Shown piece by piece: positions 1-6,556 of a stretch of DNA of 24,421 nucleotides. Position numbers and translations under genes: made by a program. This DNA is from an uncultured Eubacteriales bacterium (GTDB taxonomy: Bacteria > Bacillota > Clostridia > Christensenellales > CAG-917), in NCBI GenBank assembly GCA_900547975.1, contig URIX01000026.1, positions 1-24,421 of the forward strand, written 5' to 3'. The notes under the pieces were generated by a model. That model worked only from the letters and a program-made list of their open reading frames with translations. It did no database searches and had not been told where the DNA came from. The first letter of the stretch is position 1, and the number at the start of each line of letters is the position of its first letter.

Positions 1-117
1 TGTCACTGCGCTTTGTGCGCCAGCTTCGCACCCAAACGGCGCAGTCGCTTGTACTTATCGTCAAGCTCGGCGTTCGATTTCTCGCCTCCTTGCGGCTCGC
101 GTTCCGTCTTCGAATGA
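1..117. repeat. Dispersed repeat, copy A (cut by window start)
   Basis: This stretch matches 19701-19819 closely in the same orientation. Shared blocks include GCACCCAAACGG, ATCGTCAAGCTCGGCG and TTGCGGCTCGCGTT. Both copies can form a small hairpin with the shared loop core CCAGCT (here GTGCG/CGCAC; in the other copy GTGTG/CGCAC, which keeps pairing through a wobble). The element sits downstream of ybeY and continues past the window start. The edge GTCTTCGAA at 106-114 reappears inverted three times near the window end. Read on the minus strand it has one open frame ending in a basic, hydrophilic tail and a TGA, but copy B is not open in that frame, so coding is doubtful. Confidence 0.7.
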
Positions 118-144
118 GTATAGAGGTTTAGAATATTCCGCAAC

Positions 145-277
145 TGCACACAAAGTGTGCAATTTCACTTGCGCATTGCGCAAATTTCATTGTGGCAGAG
201 CCACAATTTCATGTACGCTTGGCGTACATTTCACTGCATCGCAGACGCAACGCAGATGCGATGCGTCAGCGATGCAG
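145..277. repeat. Tandem array of five palindromes with TTTCA spacers
   Basis: Five inverted repeats lie head to tail. 145-161 has stem TGCACAC, loop AAA. 169-183 has stem TTGCGC, loop ATT. 190-206 has stem TTGTGGC, loop AGA. 212-228 has stem TGTACGC, loop TTG. 234-277 is a 44-nt nested palindrome with 9+6+4 paired bases and two symmetric A-A mismatches. The first four stems differ in sequence but all pair perfectly and have about 3-nt loops. Spacers are ATTTCAC, ATTTCA, TTTCA and TTTCA. In the ybeY transcript (minus strand) the order is the long hairpin first, then TGAAA-separated short hairpins. The long hairpin contains the last codons and the stop of ybeY. No T-tract follows, so this is not a plain intrinsic terminator. 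Confidence 0.85.
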
Positions 278-733
278 TCCTGCTTTTTCCATAATCGCTT
301 TTTGGTGCGCTATCATCACTTTTTCGTCGTCGGGGTCGATGTGGTCGAATCCCAGTATGTGCAAAAATCCGTGACAAGCCAAAAAGCCTAACTCTCTCGC
401 ATACGAATGTCCGTATTCCCGCGCTTGTTGCTCGGCGCGTTGACGGCATATCATAATCGAGCCTAAAAGCACTTTGTTTCCGTCGTAATCGCTGTCCTCG
501 AAACTGTCTTTCGACACGGGCAAATCGAGTTTTTCAAAGCACGGAAAACTCAACACGTCCGTAACCTTATCGATTCCTCTCGCCTCTTTGTTGAGCGCGC
601 GAATGGTGTCTTCGTCAACCACCGTCATATCGATGAGGAAAAAATCGGGTTGATTCAAATGCGCAAAACACGCCTTTTCCACCCTTTTGATAAGCATTTT
701 CTCTTTTAGACTTGCGTTTGAGATTTTTATCAT
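266..733 (-). CDS. ybeY: Endoribonuclease YbeY (rRNA maturation factor)
   Basis: This is a single-strand-specific, zinc-dependent endoribonuclease acting in 16S rRNA 3'-end maturation and ribosome quality control in the cytoplasm. At 155 residues it has the family's usual length. The signature is the HGxLHxxGxDH metal site, seen as HGFLHILGFDH at residues 121-131 (His121, His125, His131). The conserved TDVLSFP block is at residues 58-64, and the protein ends in the family-typical GLxR. The start ATG at 733 has AAAGGA about 7 nt upstream. It is the last gene seen of the operon yqfC-yqfD-phoH-pgpH-ybeY, 22 nt after pgpH. In Bacillus the next genes are dgkA, cdd and era; here a hairpin array and repeat DNA follow instead, and the stop codon lies inside a palindrome. 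Confidence 0.96.
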   Translation of the reverse strand: MIKISNASLKEKMLIKRVEKACFAHLNQPDFFLIDMTVVDEDTIRALNKEARGIDKVTDVLSFPCFEKLDLPVSKDSFEDSDYDGNKVLLGSIMICRQRAEQQAREYGHSYARELGFLACHGFLHILGFDHIDPDDEKVMIAHQKAIMEKAGLHR

Positions 734-755
734 ATTTTTCCTTTGTATCGAGTGA

Positions 756-2240
756 TTATTTATTAAAAGTGTTAGTCGAGCGTTTCTTTTCGTAACTTAC
801 GCGGCTATGGTGAATGGACGGCAACACTTCGATTATCGTGCGTTTGATGATTGCAATATCACCCATCGTTATGGGACATTCGTCAAACTGTCTGAGTTCC
901 ATTTTCTCGTCCACGAGTTTGTTGATTCTGCCCTCGAATTCCTCTTTCGTGTCGGGCATATACGCGCGCATTGCCGCTTCAATCGTGTCCGCAATCATAA
1001 TGATAGCGGCGATTTTGGTTTGAGGTTTCGGACCTGCGTAGGTGTATTTGTCAACCGCAAGGTCGCCTTCTTCTTTGAGGGTGAGCGCTTTTCGGTAGAA
1101 ATAACCGACGGGCGACGTGCCGTGGTGTTCTCTGCATATTGCGACGATTTCTTTGGGCAATCTGTTTTGTTTTGCCAAAATCTCGCCGAAAAGCGTATGC
1201 GAGGTTATCATACTCACGCTGACTTCGGGAATAAGTTCGTCGTGCGGATTGTACGAGGATTGGTTCTCGCTGAAATATATAGGCGCTTTGAGTTTGCCGA
1301 TGTCGTGATAGTACGCCGCGCATCTTGCCATATTCGGATTTTCGCCGATTGCCGACGCGCACGCTTCTGCGAGGTTTCCCACCACGAGCGAGTGGTTGAA
1401 CGTACCCGGTGCTTCGCTCGCAAGGCGTTTGAGAAGCGGATTGGACAAATTGCAAAGTTCGTTGAGTCTGAAATCGTCCGCGATGTTGAACACACCCTCG
1501 AAAATTGCGACGAGAGGCATAAACACCAGCGAAGCCGCGATATTTGCGCCGTACGACCACACGACGTGCCATAAAAGGTTCATCGACGTATCGCCGCTTG
1601 CAAGCGTGAACATAACGACGAGCGGTTGCATTGCAATCGGGGTCGCCATAGACACGAGCAAGAATTTGAGGCGCGTAAGGTGCTTTTTCTCGTAAAAGTT
1701 TACGATGACCGAGCACAAACTGTTGCACACCACCGAAGCGATGACCGTCGTATAGTCGTATGTCACGGTGTCGCGCATAAACGCGACCGCAATCATAATT
1801 GCCACGACCGCCGTCGAAAGCGTTGCCGTGCGCCTGTCGATAAGTTCGATAAGCACGAGCGTGGCAAGCGCGATGGGCATTGCGAACAAATTGAATTTCG
1901 TCGCCGCCGATATGGACGTGATAAAGGTTATCACAACCAAAATTATCGTCAAATGGAAATCTCTAACGCTCGTTCCCTTCGGCTGCGCGAATCTGTAAAT
2001 TCCTGCCATAAGGAAAACGGTAAGCACTGCCGACGTGATGAAAATCGCCATCGTGGAAAGCGCGTTTTTCGCCGTGAAAGCGTCAAGGAAATCGCCTATC
2101 ATATAAAGTGCGAACAAAGTCATCGCAAACACCGCGACGATTGCCGTCGCAAAGCATTTGCCGACGTAACGCGACGCGTTTTGTCTCGCTAATGCTTTGG
2201 CTTTTTCCGCTCTTGAAAGATCTCTTACGTCATCTATCAT
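756..2240 (-). CDS. pgpH: PgpH/YqfF-type membrane HD phosphodiesterase, short form without extracellular domain
   Basis: PgpH-family proteins hydrolyse c-di-AMP through a cytoplasmic HD domain. Residues 25-250 form a bundle of hydrophobic helices (starting near 27-47, 61-84, 95-113, 119-133, 136-154, 160-182, 190-214 and 224-248). The HD domain follows, with candidate metal ligands His283 (TFNHS), His312-Asp313 (YYHDIGK), His348, His372-His373 and Asp418 (IADT). Typical PgpH proteins are about 700 residues, with a roughly 250-residue 7TMR-HDED extracellular domain after the first helix. Here the protein is 494 residues and only a short loop (about residues 48-60) separates helices 1 and 2, so the sensor is missing. 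ATG at 2240 has AGAGGTGA just upstream. It lies 17 nt after phoH and 22 nt before ybeY. The family call is firm; c-di-AMP as substrate is by homology. Confidence 0.93.
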   Translation of the reverse strand: MIDDVRDLSRAEKAKALARQNASRYVGKCFATAIVAVFAMTLFALYMIGDFLDAFTAKNALSTMAIFITSAVLTVFLMAGIYRFAQPKGTSVRDFHLTIILVVITFITSISAATKFNLFAMPIALATLVLIELIDRRTATLSTAVVAIMIAVAFMRDTVTYDYTTVIASVVCNSLCSVIVNFYEKKHLTRLKFLLVSMATPIAMQPLVVMFTLASGDTSMNLLWHVVWSYGANIAASLVFMPLVAIFEGVFNIADDFRLNELCNLSNPLLKRLASEAPGTFNHSLVVGNLAEACASAIGENPNMARCAAYYHDIGKLKAPIYFSENQSSYNPHDELIPEVSVSMITSHTLFGEILAKQNRLPKEIVAICREHHGTSPVGYFYRKALTLKEEGDLAVDKYTYAGPKPQTKIAAIIMIADTIEAAMRAYMPDTKEEFEGRINKLVDEKMELRQFDECPITMGDIAIIKRTIIEVLPSIHHSRVSYEKKRSTNTFNK

Positions 2241-2257
2241 AGTTCACCTCTGCAAGG

Positions 2258-3244
2258 TCAATCGCAATTTTTGTCGTCCGTTGCGACTTTTTTCCTTGCC
2301 GACTCTGCTTTTTCATATGCTTGTATTATTCTCGTCACGAGTTCGTGGCGCACCACGTCTTTCGCCGTGAGTTTTACGATGTCTATCCCCTCGACGCCGC
2401 CGAGCACCTCTATTGCGTCTATCATACCGCTTTCGACGTTCTTGGGAAGGTCGATTTGCGTAATGTCACCCGTGACGACTATTCTGCTGTTTTCGCCCAT
2501 ACGGGTGAGAAACATCTTCATTTGCTCTCTCGTTGTATTTTGCGCCTCGTCGAGAATGATAAAACTGTTAGAGAGCGTTCTGCCGCGCATATACGCAAGC
2601 GGCGCAATCTCTATGCTTCCCCTTTCGATGTGGCGAAGATACGCGTCTTGCCCCATCATCTCTTGCAAGGCGTCGAAAAGAGGACGAAGATACGGGTCTA
2701 CCTTTTCGTTCATATCGCCGGGCAAAAATCCGAGTTTTTCGCCTGCCTCGACTGCCGGTCTCGTGAGAATGATTTTGTCGACTTCTTTGTTTTTGAGCGC
2801 GTACACCGCAAGTGCGACGGCAAGATACGTCTTGCCCGTACCGGCAGGTCCTACGCCGAAAACTATGCTCGACTTCTTGATTGCGTCGACGTACTTTTTT
2901 TGTCCGAGAGTCTTCGGACGAATGATTTTTCCGCGAGCGGTGATTGCCACCGTTCCCATCAAATCCTCGACGTCGAATTCCTTGCCCGCCTTTGCGTAGC
3001 CTATCACCATATTGACTTGCTGTGCGCCGAGCGGTTGCTTTTGGCAGAGTTTTTCGAGGGCGTTTATCGCGGCAAGCGCGCCGAGCACGTCCTTTTCCTC
3101 GCCGCTTATCTTCACGCTCGTACCCATCGCGAAAACGTCCACGTCAAAAGCGTCGGTGAGTTTTTCGATGTTTTCGTCAAGTTCGCCGAAAACGCTCATC
3201 ATAACGTCGTAACTGTCAAATTGTTTTTCTTTTTGCGTTTTCAT
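2258..3244 (-). CDS. phoH: PhoH-family ATPase
   Basis: This is a cytoplasmic PhoH-type P-loop ATPase, a family related to superfamily 1 helicases whose members are linked to RNA metabolism; the exact role is not settled. At 328 residues it is close to Bacillus PhoH. The Walker A motif GPAGTGKT is at residues 132-139 and the Walker B motif IILDEAQN at 229-236, followed by the sensor-like VVTGD block near 256-260. The N-terminal 80 residues form the small domain usual in this branch. The ATG at 3244 lies one base after the yqfD stop, with an AGAGGAA site inside the yqfD 3' end, so translation is probably coupled. It sits between yqfD and pgpH, the standard Firmicute order, and phoH-ybeY linkage is very widespread in bacteria. 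Confidence 0.95.
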   Translation of the reverse strand: MKTQKEKQFDSYDVMMSVFGELDENIEKLTDAFDVDVFAMGTSVKISGEEKDVLGALAAINALEKLCQKQPLGAQQVNMVIGYAKAGKEFDVEDLMGTVAITARGKIIRPKTLGQKKYVDAIKKSSIVFGVGPAGTGKTYLAVALAVYALKNKEVDKIILTRPAVEAGEKLGFLPGDMNEKVDPYLRPLFDALQEMMGQDAYLRHIERGSIEIAPLAYMRGRTLSNSFIILDEAQNTTREQMKMFLTRMGENSRIVVTGDITQIDLPKNVESGMIDAIEVLGGVEGIDIVKLTAKDVVRHELVTRIIQAYEKAESARKKVATDDKNCD

Positions 3245-3245
3245 T

Positions 3246-4565
3246 TTATATGATTTCCTCTGCTTCGAGCGTCAGCGTGACGTACGTTCCGTCTTCCGTC
3301 GCGGTTATCTCGTAATAGACGTCGAGCACCGTCGCGCTTTCGGTCAAATCCGCAACGAGTTCGGAATATACCGCCTTTTTCATACCCGCCTCGTCGAACG
3401 TGTTCTCGATTTCGACGGTTTGAATTTCATCGTACCTATACGAGTATATCTTTATCGGAAGCAAATATCCGAAGTCGCTCGCTTTCGTTTCCAGCCGATA
3501 GTTTTCAAACGGACTCGCAGGTGTTTTCGGCACTTTTTCGAACATACCGAAGCGAGTGTACGTTTTGCTGTTTACGACGGTTTCGACTTTCTCTACCCTC
3601 GCAAAAAACTTCGTGCGCTTGTAGTATACTTTTCCGAACGCATAGCCTTTTGCCTCGACGGGTATTTTGTTGTCGCCGTACTCGATATAGCCGTCAATGA
3701 GCGTGTCGCCGACTTCCACCACGTCGCCGTACTTGCAAACCGCCGTTCCGCCCTCGACGATAACCCTTGTGACGACGGCGCGCTTTTTGGCAACCACGCT
3801 TTGCGGATTCGCGGAAACAAAATTCTCTTTTTCCAGCGCGGTTTTGTAAACGACGTTTATGTGCGTTCCGATTTTGTCCACGCTTGCAAACGTCACGCCG
3901 TCAAGCGAGGATATTGCGTTTTCCAGTTCGTCTGCGTTAAGCGACTTAACTCTTGCGCCCTCAACCGCGCCGTACTCTTTCAGTATGCCGTCGATTTGCG
4001 CATTTAATGCGTAGTCGCTCGCGCCCTCGCACCTTACGCTCACGCGCGTGACGAAAGACGAATAAATCAAAACGGCGCATACGCTTGCGGCAATCCCCGC
4101 AAATATTCCCGCCCTTGCAAAAGCACGGAAAAACGACGAGGATACCCCGACTATATTAATTATTTTATAATCATAGCATAAGTTTTGCAATAATGCAATA
4201 ATCTTGTGACATTGTTTGGACTCGACGAAAAACCTCGTATATTCCTTTGTCGATTCCACTTTTTCGACTTTGGATATTTTCGAAATCGCAGTCAGTGCTT
4301 TTTGTGCGTTGCCGCCTCGCACCTCGATTTGCGTTTTTCCGAGTTTACCCTCGATTTTAGACAATCTATCTGCATATTTTTTTTTGCGAGCATACAGTTT
4401 TTCAAGGAATAATTCTTCCCTTTCCTCTTTGATTTTCTTCCTTATTTCCTTTTCATTCTCCCTTTGCTCTTTAAGTGCGAGTTTTCTCTCTCGCTCTTTC
4501 TTGTATTCCTCTCTTTTTCTGTATTCTAAACGGTTATTTTTGTTTTTCAAATTCGATTTTGTCAA
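3246..4565 (-). CDS. yqfD: Sporulation protein YqfD with an extra charged N-terminal coil
   Basis: YqfD is a membrane protein made in the mother cell during sporulation in Bacillus; its biochemical role is unknown. The recognisable YqfD part starts near residue 74 (GKTQIEVRGG), has one transmembrane helix at about 151-172, and continues with the long beta-rich C-terminal region. I place the start at TTG 4565 (439 residues) because GGAGGGG lies correctly upstream. An in-frame GTG at 4595 lacks a comparable site and would overlap yqfC more deeply. The gene still overlaps the yqfC end by 32 bp. Residues 7-72 are an almost purely Lys/Arg/Glu-rich coil absent from Bacillus YqfD, which is about 398 residues. 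The family call is strong; the function of the coil is unknown. Confidence 0.9.
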   Translation of the reverse strand: MTKSNLKNKNNRLEYRKREEYKKERERKLALKEQRENEKEIRKKIKEEREELFLEKLYARKKKYADRLSKIEGKLGKTQIEVRGGNAQKALTAISKISKVEKVESTKEYTRFFVESKQCHKIIALLQNLCYDYKIINIVGVSSSFFRAFARAGIFAGIAASVCAVLIYSSFVTRVSVRCEGASDYALNAQIDGILKEYGAVEGARVKSLNADELENAISSLDGVTFASVDKIGTHINVVYKTALEKENFVSANPQSVVAKKRAVVTRVIVEGGTAVCKYGDVVEVGDTLIDGYIEYGDNKIPVEAKGYAFGKVYYKRTKFFARVEKVETVVNSKTYTRFGMFEKVPKTPASPFENYRLETKASDFGYLLPIKIYSYRYDEIQTVEIENTFDEAGMKKAVYSELVADLTESATVLDVYYEITATEDGTYVTLTLEAEEII

Positions 4566-4794
4566 CTTGCCCCTCCAAAAACATATCACCGCCACCGATT
4601 TCCAAAATGTGCAGATTTTCGCCGTCTATCGACATATTTCCGCTATCGAGCCGCATTTTTATGTGCGTATCCGAAGTGGACACGACCCGTTTTATACCGC
4701 AAATGACGGTTTTCTTTCTTGACAGCATATTGAGTGTAAAAGGGAAAATATCCCCCGCAACGTTAAGTTTTCGTTTTATCTCGTCTTTGAACAT
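4534..4794 (-). CDS. yqfC: Sporulation protein YqfC
   Basis: This is a small (86-residue) YqfC/YabP-like protein. The clues are the position directly before yqfD, the length, and the C-terminal pattern GGGDMFLEGQVDKIEF, which corresponds to the family's ending of the type ILLEGKIEQI. In Bacillus, yqfC is transcribed by sigma E in the mother cell. The chosen ATG at 4794 matches the family's N-terminus. A TTG 69 bases further upstream would add residues translated from a palindromic repeat and is less likely. No good Shine-Dalgarno precedes 4794, but a sigma-E-like promoter ends 5 bases before it, so the message may be nearly leaderless. It is the first gene of the yqfC-yqfD-phoH-pgpH-ybeY operon. 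Confidence 0.85.
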   Translation of the reverse strand: MFKDEIKRKLNVAGDIFPFTLNMLSRKKTVICGIKRVVSTSDTHIKMRLDSGNMSIDGENLHILEIGGGDMFLEGQVDKIEFEKQK

Positions 4795-4799
4795 ATGAA

Positions 4800-4828
4800 A
4801 TTGTATGCGAGAATAAAGTCTTAAATGA
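4800..4828 (-). promoter_or_regulatory. Sigma-E-like promoter of the yqfC operon
   Basis: On the minus strand, TCATTTA (4822-4828) is followed after 14 bases by CATACAAT (4800-4807). The second box matches the Bacillus sigma-E -10 consensus CATACANT exactly, and the first matches five of seven positions of KMATATT. The spacing is normal for sigma E, and yqfC is a sigma-E gene in Bacillus. Transcription would start at or next to the yqfC ATG. The match was found by eye. Confidence 0.6.
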
Positions 4829-4851
4829 TTGAAATAAGTTGAGTAATATTT

Positions 4852-4900
4852 GGGTGTGGGCAACGCCCACCCGCAATTATTAATTATTAATTATTAATTG
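4852..4900. repeat. Palindrome plus TTAATTA repeat, copy 1
   Basis: A hairpin GTGGGC-AAC-GCCCAC (within 4852-4873) is followed by a period-7 AATTATT tract. A near copy lies at 10721-10777 in the same orientation, also between two minus-strand genes. The copies share GGGTGTGGGC, GCCCACCC and the AT tract, and differ mainly in the loop (AAC versus AGA) and tract length. Here it separates the dnaB terminator from the yqfC promoter. Confidence 0.75.
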
Positions 4901-4948
4901 TTTTAATCAAAAAGACGAGGCACCGTAGCCTCGTCTTTTTGATTAAAA
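4901..4948 (-). terminator. Intrinsic terminator of dnaB (bidirectional shape)
   Basis: This is a perfect 21-bp stem (4901-4921 with 4928-4948) around the loop ACCGTA. Its GC-rich core GACGAGGC is flanked by A-tracts on one side and T-tracts on the other, so it can work on either strand. On the minus strand it contains the last codon and the TAA of dnaB, and the core is followed by TTTTTGATT. It isolates the dnaB unit from the yqfC operon. Confidence 0.9.
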
Positions 4949-6556
4949 TGGCATATCGCCGTCGTCTTCGAAAGTGTCCCCTTCGTCGACGTATTCGTCG
5001 TCTTCGTCGGGTATGTCGTCGTCACTCGGCGGTGGGGTTTGTTCGCCTTCGTTTGAATTGAACGGCATATCGAAAGGCATATCCGAATCTGCCGCCGCGA
5101 TTTCGTGCAAATCCTCTGCTACGTCGGATAATGCTTTCATATCCACGCCGCCTTCTTCGTCGTCGTCACGCTTCTTCGGCTCGTCGTAGACGTATTCCGT
5201 CGTGTTTGCGTTTTCGTCCACACGTTCTTTGAAAGAGGTCGTGGGCGCGTCCCAGTCGAGCGTGATTTCGCCGATTTCACCGTTTCTGTTTTTCTTGACG
5301 TCGAGTATGACTTCGTTCTTTGGCAATGCGGGATTGTATTTGCTCGGATTGTTGAGAAACATAACGATGTCCGCGTCTTGCTCGATTGAACCCGATTCAC
5401 GCAAGTCGGAAAGAAGCGGCGTATGGTCGGGACGTTGCTCGATGCCACGCGACATTTGCGAAAGCAAGATTATCGGGCAATCGAGTTCCTTTGCGTATAT
5501 CTTCATCTTTCTCGACATATCGCTGACTTCGACTTGACGGCTTTCTGCCGACCTGCCGTTCTTTTGAGCGGTCATAAGTTGCAAGTAGTCGATAATGACG
5601 AGGTCAAGACCTTTTTCGCGTTTGAGTCTGCGGCATTTTGAAAGCACGTCGGACGGACCGTTCATCGAATAATCGTCGATGTAGATGTCCGAAGCGAGCA
5701 ACGCGCGATAGCCGTTGTACAGTTTCTTATAGTCGGTTTGAGTGAGTCCGCCGCGAGTGTTCATCTTGTTGCTCTCGACTTTCGAGATGTATGCAAGCAT
5801 ACGTTTTGCAAGCAAGTCGGCAGGCATTTCGAGTGAGAAAATAGCCACTTTTTTGCCGTGATTGAGCGCGACGTTTGCGGCGATATTAAGTGCAAACGCG
5901 GTTTTACCGACGGACGGACGAGCCGCGATAAGCACCATTTCACCCGGTTTCAAGCCGTGCGTTTTTTGGTCGAAACTCGGAAAATCGATGTATATCGTGT
6001 TTTTGGGTACGTTGCCCGTTTGTGCGTCCTGAATGGTTTTGAGCGCGAGTGCCGCCGCGTCGTCAACCTTGACGAGTGCTTTTTCGCTGGACTGCTCGGC
6101 AATGGCATACACGAGTTTTTCCGCGTTTTCGAGAGCGTCTTTGCCGTCTTGACATTCGTAGCCGAACTTTGCGATGTCGTTGCCCGCTTCGATAACCTTT
6201 CTCGTGAGGCTGTCACGCTTTATTATGCTTGCGTAATACTCGCCGTTTGCGGCGGATACGACGCCCTCTGCAAGTTCGCTCAAATACGCAATCGAGCCTA
6301 CTTCGTCGAGTTGACCTTTAAGTTCGAGCGCGTCACAAACGGAAACCGTGTCGATGGGCTTGCTTTCCATTTGCAGTTGCTTCATCGCCTCGAAAATCAG
6401 TCTGTTTTGCGAAAGATAGAAATCTTCCGCTTTGAGCATAGGAATGATAATGTCGGCGGCTTTGCCGTCGATGAGAATGGAACCGAGAACGGACGCCTCC
6501 GCGTCAACGTTGTTGGGCATACCCCTCGTCACTCTTTTGTTTTCGTCTTTTGCCAT
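4943..6556 (-). CDS. dnaB: Replicative DNA helicase DnaB with SSB-like acidic C-terminal tail
   Basis: DnaB is the hexameric helicase that unwinds DNA at the replication fork. At 537 residues it is longer than the usual 440-470. The N-terminal domain begins at PNNVDAEASVLGS. The RecA-like domain has Walker A ARPSVGKT (212-219), Walker B LVIIDYLQL (319-327) and the RGIEQRPDH/SDLRESGSIEQDAD blocks. The helicase part ends near residue 446. About 90 extra, strongly acidic residues follow, with DMPFDMPF at 492-499 and the terminus EDDGDMPF, which resembles the SSB tip (E. coli SSB ends DDDIPF). The ATG at 6556 has AAAGGTG 5 bases upstream and overlaps the preceding lipoprotein gene by 28 bp, which suggests coupling. 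A longer in-frame start lacks this site. No intein is seen. Confidence 0.96.
   Translation of the reverse strand: MAKDENKRVTRGMPNNVDAEASVLGSILIDGKAADIIIPMLKAEDFYLSQNRLIFEAMKQLQMESKPIDTVSVCDALELKGQLDEVGSIAYLSELAEGVVSAANGEYYASIIKRDSLTRKVIEAGNDIAKFGYECQDGKDALENAEKLVYAIAEQSSEKALVKVDDAAALALKTIQDAQTGNVPKNTIYIDFPSFDQKTHGLKPGEMVLIAARPSVGKTAFALNIAANVALNHGKKVAIFSLEMPADLLAKRMLAYISKVESNKMNTRGGLTQTDYKKLYNGYRALLASDIYIDDYSMNGPSDVLSKCRRLKREKGLDLVIIDYLQLMTAQKNGRSAESRQVEVSDMSRKMKIYAKELDCPIILLSQMSRGIEQRPDHTPLLSDLRESGSIEQDADIVMFLNNPSKYNPALPKNEVILDVKKNRNGEIGEITLDWDAPTTSFKERVDENANTTEYVYDEPKKRDDDEEGGVDMKALSDVAEDLHEIAAADSDMPFDMPFNSNEGEQTPPPSDDDIPDEDDEYVDEGDTFEDDGDMPF

Noticed and set aside
145..277. CRISPR array
   Set aside because: The repeated units are palindromes of differing sequence with 5-7 base constant spacers, the reverse of CRISPR organisation, and no cas genes are present.
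4566..4595. Upstream GTG start for yqfD
   Set aside because: The TTG at 4565 has a strong GGAGGGG site at proper distance; the GTG has none and deepens the overlap with yqfC.
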